From positions 94,727 through 158,726 of the forward strand of contig NZ_JAGGKB010000004.1 in NCBI RefSeq assembly GCF_017873335.1: DNA of 64,000 nucleotides. Direction: 5' to 3'. The notes beneath the pieces are model-generated. The model saw only the letters and a program-made list of their open reading frames with translations. It was not told where the DNA came from and did no database searches. The position numbers and the translations under genes were made by a program. Position 1 is the first letter of the stretch. Every line of letters begins with the position of its first letter. This document shows positions 11,145-20,229 of the stretch, piece after piece. The stretch comes from Thermococcus stetteri. GTDB lineage: Archaea > Methanobacteriota_B > Thermococci > Thermococcales > Thermococcaceae.

Positions 11145-11601
11145 AAAGCCTTGTTTTTAGCTGTTCTCCTTTTTCACCAGTTTTGGAAGAAAATAGGCCT
11201 TACTTGGGGTTTGGGAAGTTTTTAATAACGTTTGGTTACCATCTGACAATGAGTTACGTTAATGGATGGAATTGTAACGAAATTTTTTCGAGATATTGAA
11301 GAACGGCTTGTCCAGGCTTCTTTTGTATACTCTCCTTATGGAAATTTGATATTTTTGAATAAAGATGCAGGAAAACAGATTAATCTCGATCTGCACTCCT
11401 CAAAACGCTCGGGAAGTGTTATGCTCATTGTTGTGCATGCCCTCAGCGGAAGGAGGAGAATTGAGTGCTTCCTGAAAAGTCCTTTCACAGTCCTCAAATC
11501 GGAGGTTTTTGGGAACTTTTCAAAGTACCCTTTGCGGAAAAGCTTATAAGATTTGAGTGTCTTTAGTAGTTTAGAGGGCAAAAGAAGGAAGAATCCGCCC
11601 T
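11145..11601 (+). promoter_or_regulatory. CRISPR leader with promoter
   Basis: AT-rich 457-base stretch without a convincing gene, directly before the first repeat on the side expected for a leader given the repeat orientation. A BRE/TATA element (AAAAGCTTATAAG, about 11538-11550) would start transcription near 11575, about 25 bases before the first repeat. A 95-codon open frame inside (11262-11549) has no recognisable features and ends within this TATA region; I treat it as chance. Confidence 0.75.
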
Positions 11602-14600
11602 GTTGCAATAAGACTCTTGGAGAATTGAAACCGTACAGCCGGTACCAGTGGTCCCGAGCGCTCACTGGTTGCAATAAGACTCTTGGAGAATTGAAACCCT
11701 TTCAAGGTGGAGGGAGTTGTGTGACTTTTAAGAAGTTGCAATAAGACTCTTGGAGAATTGAAACATAATCATATTCATTGATGAAGCTCACAACTACTTC
11801 AGGTTGCAATAAGACTCTTGGAGAATTGAAACAAACATAGCTTTCGCCCTGTTATAAACCTCCCCGAGACGTTGCAATAAGACTCTTGGAGAATTGAAAC
11901 AGGGTATGAAGAGCGCCCAAAAGCCACTAAGCCCGAAGTTGCAATAAGACTCTTGGAGAATTGAAACCCCTATCCCGGAAAAGGAAAGGAAAACGGGGAA
12001 AAACTGTTGCAATAAGACTCTTGGAGAATTGAAACTCCCTTACACCATGGACGCGGGAGCGGTTAGAATTGAGTTGCAATAAGACTCTTGGAGAATTGAA
12101 ACTATAATGCGCGTTGAGGACCTTTGGCACTCCAGTTCCTGTTGCAATAAGACTCTTGGAGAATTGAAACTTAGCCGTCGTCCAGATCCCACGCGGGATC
12201 ACCTGCCTTAAGAAGTTGCAATAAGACTCTTGGAGAATTGAAACATGGCAAAAACAAAGCACGGAGACGTCGCTGTTGAAGGTTGCAATAAGACTCTTGG
12301 AGAATTGAAACCCAAGGGGGCATTCCTCTCAATACTCCCTCACATTCCAGGTTGCAATAAGACTCTTGGAGAATTGAAACAGGGTTGTTTGTCATTGCGA
12401 GCATCGCTATGCTACCGACGAGTTGCAATAAGACTCTTGGAGAATTGAAACCCTTTTTCAAAGTAAACATCACTACCCCCTGACTCACTCGTTGCAATAA
12501 GACTCTTGGAGAATTGAAACTTCAACGAACTTTCTAAATTGCCTTATTGTCTTTATGGTTGCAATAAGACTCTTGGAGAATTGAAACCTAAAAACTCTAT
12601 TATGTCTCCAAACCTGTTTGTTTCTGGTTGCAATAAGACTCTTGGAGAATTGAAACACTGCAATCACACTCGACCTTGTGAACAATGTGAAATGTTGCAA
12701 TAAGACTCTTGGAGAATTGAAACCTTATTATGCAAAGACGGATTTGAGTAATGTTGATGATAATAGTTGCAATAAGACTCTTGGAGAATTGAAACTCGAA
12801 GAGGCTCGGGAGGGTCCAAAAGCGAGTAACCTCCGTTGCAATAAGACTCTTGGAGAATTGAAACATGTTATAGGTTGTGAACCCCCACCAGACAGTATTC
12901 ACGTTGCGTTGCAATAAGACTCTTGGAGAATTGAAACTTTTTCTTTCTGCGTTTTAGGAACTCTTCAAAACTAGTTGCAATAAGACTCTTGGAGAATTGA
13001 AACCTGAACAAAGCCAACGCGATGCCCTTCTTCACGTCCTCGTTGCAATAAGACTCTTGGAGAATTGAAACAAAGCACCCACGCTCATGACGTTAGTATC
13101 CCTTCCCACGTTGCAATAAGACTCTTGGAGAATTGAAACTCCCCCCGGTACGCACAGCCCCCTTGCTTCCCTGTGTTGCAATAAGACTCTTGGAGAATTG
13201 AAACAGACATGGTTGAGGAGGACCCAGAAGGTGCCGTCCCAGTTGCAATAAGACTCTTGGAGAATTGAAACGTGTTCAGCTACAGCAGAAGGCAGGTAGG
13301 AGAGATTGTGTTGCAATAAGACTCTTGGAGAATTGAAACTCAGCACAGAGCCAAACACCAGTAAAGCAAGCAAAACCGGTTGCAATAAGACTCTTGGAGA
13401 ATTGAAACCTCCTGAAGTCTGTATATATCAACCCTTCAAATAGTTGTTGCAATAAGACTCTTGGAGAATTGAAACTCTTCACTGCCGTTTCGCCACCGTG
13501 CTTATACCTGCCGTTGCAATAAGACTCTTGGAGAATTGAAACACAAAATTCACCTTAGACTTTTCAAAGAATGTGAAAAGTTGCAATAAGACTCTTGGAG
13601 AATTGAAACATTGGCTTGGTTGAGTCTTGGAATGCATTTTTGGCAGACGTTGCAATAAGACTCTTGGAGAATTGAAACCTTTCACTGACTCCATGCCCCT
13701 AAACATGCCAAGAACTGTTGCAATAAGACTCTTGGAGAATTGAAACAACTATCTTTCGCTGGTCCTCTTTGATTTTTTCAATGGTTGCAATAAGACTCTT
13801 GGAGAATTGAAACATTGCTCATCAGTAAATATAATCTCAACAAGAGTTGCAATAAGACTCTTGGAGAATTGAAACGTGTGTTGTCAATAGGTAATTATCG
13901 GTAGAGCTTATAAGTTGCAATAAGACTCTTGGAGAATTGAAACCTTGAAAAGAATAGGTCTTTCTCCTGGCCCTTTATCCAATGTTGCAATAAGACTCTT
14001 GGAGAATTGAAACCTTGGTTCAACACAACAGACCGAACCATCGCGGCAGTTGCAATAAGACTCTTGGAGAATTGAAACGGTTGAATCCATACACAGCGTC
14101 CTCAACATGCACCTTCGTTGCAATAAGACTCTTGGAGAATTGAAACATCGGTGGGTAGAGGGGTTATAGTAACGTATCCGTTCGAGTTGCAATAAGACTC
14201 TTGGAGAATTGAAACTTGATGTATTACTACCATAAGCAACAATGGAAATGAAAAGAACGTTGCAATAAGACTCTTGGAGAATTGAAACTCTTATGGTGTC
14301 GTTGGTGAAGATGTAGCCGCTTTCAGGTTGCAATAAGACTCTTGGAGAATTGAAACAAATTTTGAATATGCCCGTGTTCGTAAGCGTCTCCGCGTGTTGC
14401 AATAAGACTCTTGGAGAATTGAAACTGATATTTCTTGCTGTATTTCGCGTTAAAGAGTTCCTCCAGTTGCAATAAGACTCTTGGAGAATTGAAACAGCAA
14501 TTAACTGGTGAGCCATATGGTGAAGAAAATATCGGTTGCAATAAGACTCTTGGAGAATTGAAACTCATCAGTTTTGAAAGTAGTGTACTTAATGAGCACA

Positions 14601-14695
14601 ACGTTGCAATAAGACTCTTGGAGAATTGAAACTCATCAGTTTTGAAAGTAGTGTACTTAATGAGCACAACGTTGCAATAAGACTCTTGGAGAATT
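11602..14695 (+). CRISPR. CRISPR array, 46 repeats (last one degenerate) and 45 spacers
   Basis: The 30-base repeat starts GTTGCAATAAGACTC and ends AGAATTGAAAC. I counted 46 copies from 11602 to 14671; the first 45 look identical. The terminal copy matches for 25 bases and then diverges (AGGTA instead of GAAAC), marking the trailer end. Spacers run 32-44 bases, mostly 36-40. Orientation puts the leader on the left. The last two spacers (14565-14602 and 14633-14670) are identical. No cas gene occurs in the window, so processing and interference must rely on Cas proteins encoded elsewhere. The repeat resembles those of Thermococcus and Pyrococcus arrays served by type I and III systems. Confidence 0.99.
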
Positions 14696-14728
14696 AGGTA
14701 GAAACCCAAAACGGAAGAAAGAAAGGCA

Positions 14729-15970
14729 TCAGAAGAGCCACTGGTTCTCGATACACTCGTCGCACGGCGGCTTCTCGCCGGCGATGGCCTTGAACTTCTT
14801 GTAGATACACTCCGGAAGACCGAGCGGACAGCGATCCGGGTACTGGCCGGGCCTTACCTTTGTCGGGTCGAGCTTGACCTTTATGTAGGCCTCGTACTCC
14901 TCGACCTTCTTCCACGGGAGTATCTTAGCACCGTAGATGACCAGGTCGTCCGCAATCTTTGCGTAGTCGCCGACGACGGCGTTCTCCTTGATGATGACGT
15001 TCTTTCCTACGACGACACCCTCGCCGAGGATGGTGTCCTTGAGCTCGGCGCGCTCCTTGATGATGTCGTTGCCAATGAGAATCGAGCGCTTAAAGTACGC
15101 CTTGTCCTCCACGATGGTGTTCGGGCCGATGTAGGTGTAGGCCTTTATCTTGACGCCGTGGCCGATCTTTGCCCCTTCATCGATGTAAACCGGGCCCTGT
15201 ATTTCAACGTCGTCGGGAACTTCAGCGCCCTCCTTTATTGTGATGTACCCGTTGTCCTTCGCTATCTCGTCCATGGCTATCTGGTGGGCGTAGAAGAGGT
15301 CATCCGGCGTTCCAAGGTCGACCCAGTAAGCGTCCCTGGGCATCCTGTAGGCGTAAACTTCGCCCCTGGCCACGAACTTCGGGAGGATCTCTCTCTCAAA
15401 GTAGACCTCCTTGTCCTTAGGAATCTCTTCGAGGACTTTCTTGTTCACGACGTAGATTCCAGCGTCCACGAGGTTCGTCTTAGGCCTGTGGGGCTTCTCC
15501 TCGAAGTGGGTAACTTTCCCGTTCTCGTCCGTTTCAACGACACCGAAGCGCTCCGGGTCGTAGACCTTGGTCACCGCAACCGTTATCAGTCCATCGTTGT
15601 TCTTGTGGGCCTCTATCAGCTCCTTGAAGTTGAAGTTTGTGAACACGTCACCGTAGATAACCAGGAAGTCGTCGCTCACGTACTCTTCAACGTTCTTAAG
15701 CGCTCCACCGGTTTCAAGGGGCATCGGGTCGTTCACGAAGCGGATGTCCTTCGGATAATCGGCCATCTTCTCGTCTATGAACTCCCTGATCTCGCCGCGC
15801 ATGTAGTGGACTGAGAGAATAACCTCGTCGATCTCGGGTATCTTCTCGATGTTCTCGAGGAGGTACTGGAGGTTGGGCTTTCCGAGGACCGGGACCATCG
15901 GCTTCGGCCTCGTTGAGGAAATCGGCCTGAGGCGGGTTCCAAAACCACCCGCGAGAATAACTGCCTTCAT
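14729..15970 (-). CDS. Sugar-1-phosphate nucleotidyltransferase with left-handed beta-helix and Cys-rich tail
   Basis: Forms an NDP-sugar from a sugar-1-phosphate and NTP. The N-terminal Rossmann-like domain has MKAVILAGGFGTRLRP and STRPKPMVPVLGKP (NTP and Lys/Arg site) and YGDVFTN. From about residue 255 hexapeptide repeats form a left-handed beta-helix, as in bifunctional acyl/nucleotidyl transferases. The last 35 residues contain four Cys (CPLGLPEC and CDEC), an unusual tail that could bind metal or form disulfides. ATG at 15970 follows GGTGATGATT; an upstream in-frame start at 15994 is less likely. A perfect palindrome overlaps its TATA box. Base and sugar specificity unknown; length 413. 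Confidence 0.88.
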   Translation of the reverse strand: MKAVILAGGFGTRLRPISSTRPKPMVPVLGKPNLQYLLENIEKIPEIDEVILSVHYMRGEIREFIDEKMADYPKDIRFVNDPMPLETGGALKNVEEYVSDDFLVIYGDVFTNFNFKELIEAHKNNDGLITVAVTKVYDPERFGVVETDENGKVTHFEEKPHRPKTNLVDAGIYVVNKKVLEEIPKDKEVYFEREILPKFVARGEVYAYRMPRDAYWVDLGTPDDLFYAHQIAMDEIAKDNGYITIKEGAEVPDDVEIQGPVYIDEGAKIGHGVKIKAYTYIGPNTIVEDKAYFKRSILIGNDIIKERAELKDTILGEGVVVGKNVIIKENAVVGDYAKIADDLVIYGAKILPWKKVEEYEAYIKVKLDPTKVRPGQYPDRCPLGLPECIYKKFKAIAGEKPPCDECIENQWLF

Positions 15971-16004
15971 AATCATCACCGGTATAAACTTCACGGGGAG
16001 GCTT

Positions 16005-16030
16005 ATATATTTTACGGCTGTAAAATATAT
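16005..16030. promoter_or_regulatory. Perfect 11-bp-arm palindrome over the NDP-sugar gene promoter
   Basis: Left arm ATATATTTTAC, four-base centre GGCT, right arm GTAAAATATAT. On the minus strand the AAAATATATAAG at its left side is a good TATA box 35 bases before the nucleotidyltransferase ATG. A protein bound here would block TFB/TBP access. It could also form a hairpin, but it is AT-rich and its outer edge is a promoter, which favours an operator. The cognate regulator is unknown. Confidence 0.6.
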
Positions 16031-16052
16031 CCCCGCCAGTGACCAATGCCCA

Positions 16053-16319
16053 TCACTTCCCGGTGGAGAAAGCCTTCTCCGTGAGCTTGAATGCCCTAAC
16101 TCCCGTGGGACGGATGCAGGAACCCCTGCAGATCTTCCTCAGTGGACATGTCTCGCAGGCCTTCGAGCCGAACTTCACACTCTCAACGTATCCGAGGCTC
16201 TCAAGGATCTTGATGATGTCCTCCACCTCTTGTCGGGTCATTCCAAGCCTTTTGGCTATCTCCGCCTCGTCAGCTATTCCACTCCTGATCAGATCCAGAA
16301 CGTCTTCCAGTTTCCCCAT
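16053..16319 (-). CDS. feoC: FeoC-like winged-helix protein with Cys cluster
   Basis: Small 88-residue protein. The N-terminal two thirds is a winged helix-turn-helix (EAEIAKRLGMTRQEVEDIIK). A four-Cys motif follows (CETCPLRKICRGSC), resembling the [Fe-S]-binding wing of FeoC-type regulators. It is the third gene after feoA and feoB on the same strand, 41 bases past feoB, which supports a role in controlling or stabilising FeoB. Start ATG at 16319 follows GGTGGTCAC. It might instead act as a DNA-binding iron or redox sensor. Confidence 0.75.
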   Translation of the reverse strand: MGKLEDVLDLIRSGIADEAEIAKRLGMTRQEVEDIIKILESLGYVESVKFGSKACETCPLRKICRGSCIRPTGVRAFKLTEKAFSTGK

Positions 16320-16360
16320 GTGACCACCTCATAACTCACACCAAACAAAAAAAGGAAAGA

Positions 16361-18343
16361 TCAAGAAGGGCCGAGGGCAATACCCACGTGCCATATTAGA
16401 ATGCCAACGATGGAAGCCACGGCTATCATGTACAGTGTTGTGAACAGCGCCCACTTCCAGTTGCTCTCGGCCCTTATGGCGCCTATGGTAGCTATGCACG
16501 GAATGTAGAGGGTGGTAACGACCGCTAGTACGTAGGCCTGAAGAGACGTCATTGCAGTCCTTATCGCTTCTTCACTGCCGTAAAGGACGCCGTAGGTGGA
16601 GATGACGTTCTCCTTGGCTATGATGCCGAAGAGCAGGCTCACCGCCGCCTTCCAGTCGAGGCCCATAAGCCTTATGTACGGCTCGAAGAAGTAGCCGAGC
16701 CTCTCCGCGTAGCTCTTCCCGCTTCCTATCTGGACCGGGTAGTTGCTGAGGTACCAGATAATTATGGCACCGAGGAGTATAACAGTCCCGGCCTTCTTCA
16801 CGAACTCCTTGCTCCGCTCCCCTGAGTGGAGTATCACAGTCTTCCAGCTCGGGATGAGGTACTCCGGAAGCTCGATAACGAAGGGGCTCTCCTCACCCTT
16901 GACAACGAAGTGGCTGACGAGCCAGGCCGAGAGCAGGGCGACGACTATCGCTATCATGTAAACGCTGAGGGCAACCAGGGCGTGGTTGGAGCTGAAGAAT
17001 GCCCCGGCCAGGAAGCTGATGACGCTCAGCCTCGCCGAGCACGGGATGAAGGGGTTCACGAACATGGCAACTAACCTGTCCCTCTCCTCCTCAAGGGTTC
17101 TGGTTGCCATAACTGCCGGAACGTTACAGCCGAGGCCGAGGATTAAGGGAATAACCGCCTTCCCCGGGAGGCCGAACTTCCTCATGATGCCCTCCATCAG
17201 CACCGCTACCCTTGCCATGTATCCAACGTCCTCCAGTATGGAGAGGGCAAAGAACAGGAGGAAGACCAGCGGAAAGAAGCTTAAGACTGCCCCAACGCCG
17301 CCGATTATACCGTCAACGAGAAGTCCTCTAAGGGTCTCGTTGGCTATGTGGGGGGCAAGCCACTGGCCGAAGGAGTCAAACAGGTCTCCCAGCCACTCCT
17401 GGAGAGGCAAGCCCAGAGCGAAGACGAACTTGAAAACCCCGTAGAAGACTATCGCGAGGGCTATGAATCCATAAACGGGGTGCACAAGGATCCTGTCGAG
17501 CTGGTCAGTAAGGCTTTCCTCTTCTTTGCCCGCGTAGCTCATGAACTCGTGGGTGAGCCTGTCTATGAACTCGTACTTCTGGCTGGCTATTATGAGGTCC
17601 ATCGCCCTGCCGTAGCGCGCCTCGGCTTCACCAATGTGGGTCATTATCTCCTTCAGCTTCTCCTCGCCGATGTGCCTGAGGACGAGCTTCATGACCTCGT
17701 CATCACGCTGGAGGAGCTTTATTGCCAGCCAGCGGAGGGGGTAGCGGTTCTCAAGCTCCGTTCCCTTGAGACAGCCTATTATGTGCTCAATCTCCCTCTC
17801 CACCTCTGGGTCATACTTCGGAACGACGGGGTTCGTCTTTGTCATTCCGTGGGCCATCTCGTATATCTTTTCCTTCAGCTCATCGATTCCTATCCCTTCC
17901 TTGGCGTTCATGGCGACGACGGGGACTCCAAGGGCCTTCGACATCTTCACCGGGTCGATCCTTATTCCCTTCTTCTCGGCAAGGTCTATCTTGTTGAGGG
18001 CTATGATCACGTTTTTCAGACCCATCTCGAAGATCTCTATAGTGAGAAGGAGGTTTCTGAGGACTGAAGTTGAGTCGATGATGTCAACAACAACATCTGG
18101 ATTCCCGGTGAGAAGGAAGTTCCTCGCAACAAGCTCGTCAATAGAATGGGCTGTCAAGGAGTAGGTTCCGGGCAGGTCAACCACGAGGAACTTCTCCCCT
18201 TTATGCTCGAAAACACCCTCCTTCTTCTCTACCGTAACACCCGGCCAGTTGCCCACGTGCTGTCTCATCCCTGTGAGGTCGTTGAAAACCGTCGTCTTTC
18301 CAACGTTGGGGTTTCCAGCTAGGGCGACAACCTTCATTGCCAT
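16361..18343 (-). CDS. feoB: Ferrous iron transporter FeoB
   Basis: Fe2+ uptake across the cytoplasmic membrane. The N-terminal G domain has G1 GNPNVGKTT (residues 10-18), G3 DLPGTYSL, and G4 NKID. A helical GDI-like spacer follows. From about residue 290 come two Gate motifs in a polytopic domain with conserved Cys (LGLGCNVPAVMATR and NPFIPCSARLSV). Length 660 fits a single-chain FeoB. ATG at 18343 follows GGTGGTTCAA. Second gene of feoABC; spacing to feoA is 29 bases. Confidence 0.96.
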   Translation of the reverse strand: MAMKVVALAGNPNVGKTTVFNDLTGMRQHVGNWPGVTVEKKEGVFEHKGEKFLVVDLPGTYSLTAHSIDELVARNFLLTGNPDVVVDIIDSTSVLRNLLLTIEIFEMGLKNVIIALNKIDLAEKKGIRIDPVKMSKALGVPVVAMNAKEGIGIDELKEKIYEMAHGMTKTNPVVPKYDPEVEREIEHIIGCLKGTELENRYPLRWLAIKLLQRDDEVMKLVLRHIGEEKLKEIMTHIGEAEARYGRAMDLIIASQKYEFIDRLTHEFMSYAGKEEESLTDQLDRILVHPVYGFIALAIVFYGVFKFVFALGLPLQEWLGDLFDSFGQWLAPHIANETLRGLLVDGIIGGVGAVLSFFPLVFLLFFALSILEDVGYMARVAVLMEGIMRKFGLPGKAVIPLILGLGCNVPAVMATRTLEEERDRLVAMFVNPFIPCSARLSVISFLAGAFFSSNHALVALSVYMIAIVVALLSAWLVSHFVVKGEESPFVIELPEYLIPSWKTVILHSGERSKEFVKKAGTVILLGAIIIWYLSNYPVQIGSGKSYAERLGYFFEPYIRLMGLDWKAAVSLLFGIIAKENVISTYGVLYGSEEAIRTAMTSLQAYVLAVVTTLYIPCIATIGAIRAESNWKWALFTTLYMIAVASIVGILIWHVGIALGPS

Positions 18344-18372
18344 TTGAACCACCCTATTCCCGAAGCTTTCTC

Positions 18373-18600
18373 CTAAAGCTTTCTAACGAGGATTCTCGAT
18401 GCCATTCCCCTACCGACGGCAAAGCGGGTACCGCTAACGTTGATGATTATCGGGCCCGGGTTGTAGACTTCTACGACTTGGACTATTGCCCCGGGGGCTA
18501 TTCCCATCCCGAGCAACCTGTTCCTAAATCCAGGGCCTCCCTGGAGGTTAACGACGATCCCCCTATCTCCTGGTTTCAGCGAGTTTAATGGGACTATCAT
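18373..18600 (-). CDS. feoA: FeoA, SH3-like partner of FeoB
   Basis: 75-residue SH3-like protein that binds or activates FeoB. It starts MIVPLNSLKPGDRGIVV and contains GGPGFRNRLLGMGIAPGA, the typical FeoA core. I chose the ATG at 18600 because GGTGAT is four bases upstream; another ATG two codons earlier lies inside that site. First gene of the operon. The leader upstream holds TTAGG/CCTAA half-sites suggesting metal-dependent repression. Confidence 0.92.
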   Translation of the reverse strand: MIVPLNSLKPGDRGIVVNLQGGPGFRNRLLGMGIAPGAIVQVVEVYNPGPIIINVSGTRFAVGRGMASRILVRKL

Positions 18601-18611
18601 GAGCATCACCG

Positions 18612-18660
18612 TTAGGTCTCCCTAATTCTATCCTAAGTCCATCGAGAACCTTAAAAACCT
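18612..18660 (-). promoter_or_regulatory. feo promoter with DtxR-like TTAGG/CCTAA operator
   Basis: TTAGGTCTCCCTAA (18612-18625) is a perfect inverted repeat of TTAGG/CCTAA, and a further CCTAA follows at 18632-18636. The minus-strand TATA-like GGTTTTTAAGG lies at about 18649-18659. Transcription would start near 18625, inside the repeat, which fits repression. DtxR/MntR-family iron regulators use TTAGG...CCTAA-type operators; whether this organism uses one here is inference. Confidence 0.5.
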
Positions 18661-19029
18661 TTGGTGGGCCTAACAAAACTTAGTGGTTCGAAGACCGTTT
18701 TTTTAGGTTTTAAAAACTCCCCTGACAGTGCGTGATCCTACCCAGAGGCCCAAGAACGAGACCAGAGCACTCCACTGCTCAGGGGTACTCCTACTGATAT
18801 TTCCTCCTCGCACTCACAAAAATAACAGCCTAGCCGCGCCGAAAATAGCTGGAGAACTATAACTGTGCCAAGGTATCGGTTCGTCTTGGTAGTAGGCTTT
18901 TATACAGAGTCCAGCCCACACCTCGGGAGAGAGTCCACTGTAATTTTGTTCAGTGAAGATACTAAGTTTTAAACTTCAGGTTTTCAAACTGCTTAAATAG
19001 TCTCGTGAGGACTTTTATCGGTGTAACTT
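18661..19029. other. Intergenic region with a long-arm inverted repeat and promoters
   Basis: No gene is visible. CCCCTGACAGTG (18719-18730) pairs with CACTGCTCAGGGG (18773-18785) with a single bulged base, enclosing 42 bases. Read on the minus strand this stem is followed by GTTTTTAAAA, a possible U-tract, so a small structured RNA or terminator is conceivable. On the plus strand, GGCTTTTATAC (about 18894-18904) and GCTTAAATAG (about 18989-18998) are TATA-like; the second fits the oxidoreductase gene at 19030. AAGTTTTAAACTT at 18964-18976 is a small palindrome. Confidence 0.4.
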
Positions 19030-20115
19030 ATGGACGTCGTTGTTATAGGGAATGGCCCTGGCGGGATAGAGCTTGCCAAGGAACTTTCGGGGGAGCATCG
19101 GGTAACTATTATTGAAAAGGAGAGGGTGCCCTTTTACTCAAAACCCATGCTGAGCCACTACATAGCCGGTCTAATTGAGAGGGAAAAGCTCTTCACATAC
19201 CCCATTAGCTGGTACGAGAGGAGAGGGATAGACCTGAGGCTTGGAGAAGAGGCCAAGCTGATTGACAGGGCGAGAAAAGTCCTCATCACGGACAAAGGGG
19301 AATACCCCTACGACGTTCTCGTGATAGCCACCGGAGCCAGGGCAAGGGAGCCAACAGTGGAGGGGAAAGAACGCCTCCTCACACTCCGAAGTGTTGAGGA
19401 TGCGGACAGAATAAAGACCTTGCTTGAGGAGCACGGAGAGGCAGTGGTGGTCGGGGGAGGATTCATAGGCCTTGAACTGGCCGGGAACCTCGCCAAGGCA
19501 GGCTACGGCGTTAGACTCATTCACCGCCGAGAGACCTTCCTCGGCTTGGATGAAGAGCTCAGCGGGATGATAAGGGAGAGGCTTGAGGAAAACGGAGCCG
19601 AGTTCTACCTGGAAACTGAACTCTTGAAGGCGGACGAGGGTGGAATCTACACGAACAGGGGCTACGTGGAGGGGAAGGTGAAGATCTGTGCCATAGGGAT
19701 CACGCCGAACGTCGAGATAGCGAGGAGGAGCGGGATACACACGGGAAGGGGCATTCTGATAGACGACCGCTTCAGGACATCTGCCAGGGACGTCTACGCC
19801 ATCGGGGACTGCGCCGAGTACGGCGGGATAATCTGCGGCACTGCAAAAGCCGCCATTGGCCACGCAAGGGTTCTCGCTAAGCTTCTCAGGGGAGAGGAAG
19901 ACCGCTACCCATTCGAACTCCGCTCCTCCGTCTTCAAGTTCGGCGACCTGCCAATAGCCATAATTGGAAAGACAAAGGGAGAAGGAGAGTGGCTGGACGA
20001 GCACACCAAGGCCTTCTTCCGGGAGGGGAAGATGGTCGGAGCCGTTGTCATAGGGGACATTAGGAGGGTATTTTCCATTGAAAGAGAACTGAAGAGGGAG
20101 CTTTACGGGACCTGA
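19030..20115 (+). CDS. NAD(P)H:rubredoxin oxidoreductase (NROR)
   Basis: FAD-dependent enzyme passing electrons from NAD(P)H to rubredoxin, which feeds superoxide reductase and rubrerythrins in Thermococcales. The FAD motif GNGPGG is at residues 7-12; the NAD(P) motif [14 protein letters not shown] lies near residue 142; the second FAD motif is [10 protein letters not shown]. The text closely follows the recalled Pyrococcus furiosus NROR ([16 protein letters not shown] segment, [21 protein letters not shown]). Length 361 agrees. GGTGTAACTT precedes the ATG and a TATA box lies about 35 bases upstream. Iron and ferritin-like genes on both sides fit an oxygen-defence role. Confidence 0.9.
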   Translation: MDVVVIGNGPGGIELAKELSGEHRVTIIEKERVPFYSKPMLSHYIAGLIEREKLFTYPISWYERRGIDLRLGEEAKLIDRARKVLITDKGEYPYDVLVIATGARAREPTVEGKERLLTLRSVEDADRIKTLLEEHGEAVVVGGGFIGLELAGNLAKAGYGVRLIHRRETFLGLDEELSGMIRERLEENGAEFYLETELLKADEGGIYTNRGYVEGKVKICAIGITPNVEIARRSGIHTGRGILIDDRFRTSARDVYAIGDCAEYGGIICGTAKAAIGHARVLAKLLRGEEDRYPFELRSSVFKFGDLPIAIIGKTKGEGEWLDEHTKAFFREGKMVGAVVIGDIRRVFSIERELKRELYGT

Positions 20116-20229
20116 AGGTCTGGAAGTCTTCTCTCTCCAACTCCCTTCTTCTGATGACCAGAGACCTAAGTTAGAACTCGAGAGAACCGTTTCGATATCT
20201 TTATAAACGTGCTAATGGAAACTTCAACC

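Noticed and set aside
11262..11549. 95-codon open frame before the CRISPR array
   Set aside because: It lies in the leader, has no ribosome site or family signature, and ends in the array's TATA region.
11336..14709. Many reading frames across the array repeating SPRVLLQ, FQFSKSLIAT or SILQESYCN
   Set aside because: They are translations of the CRISPR repeat in three frames, not proteins.
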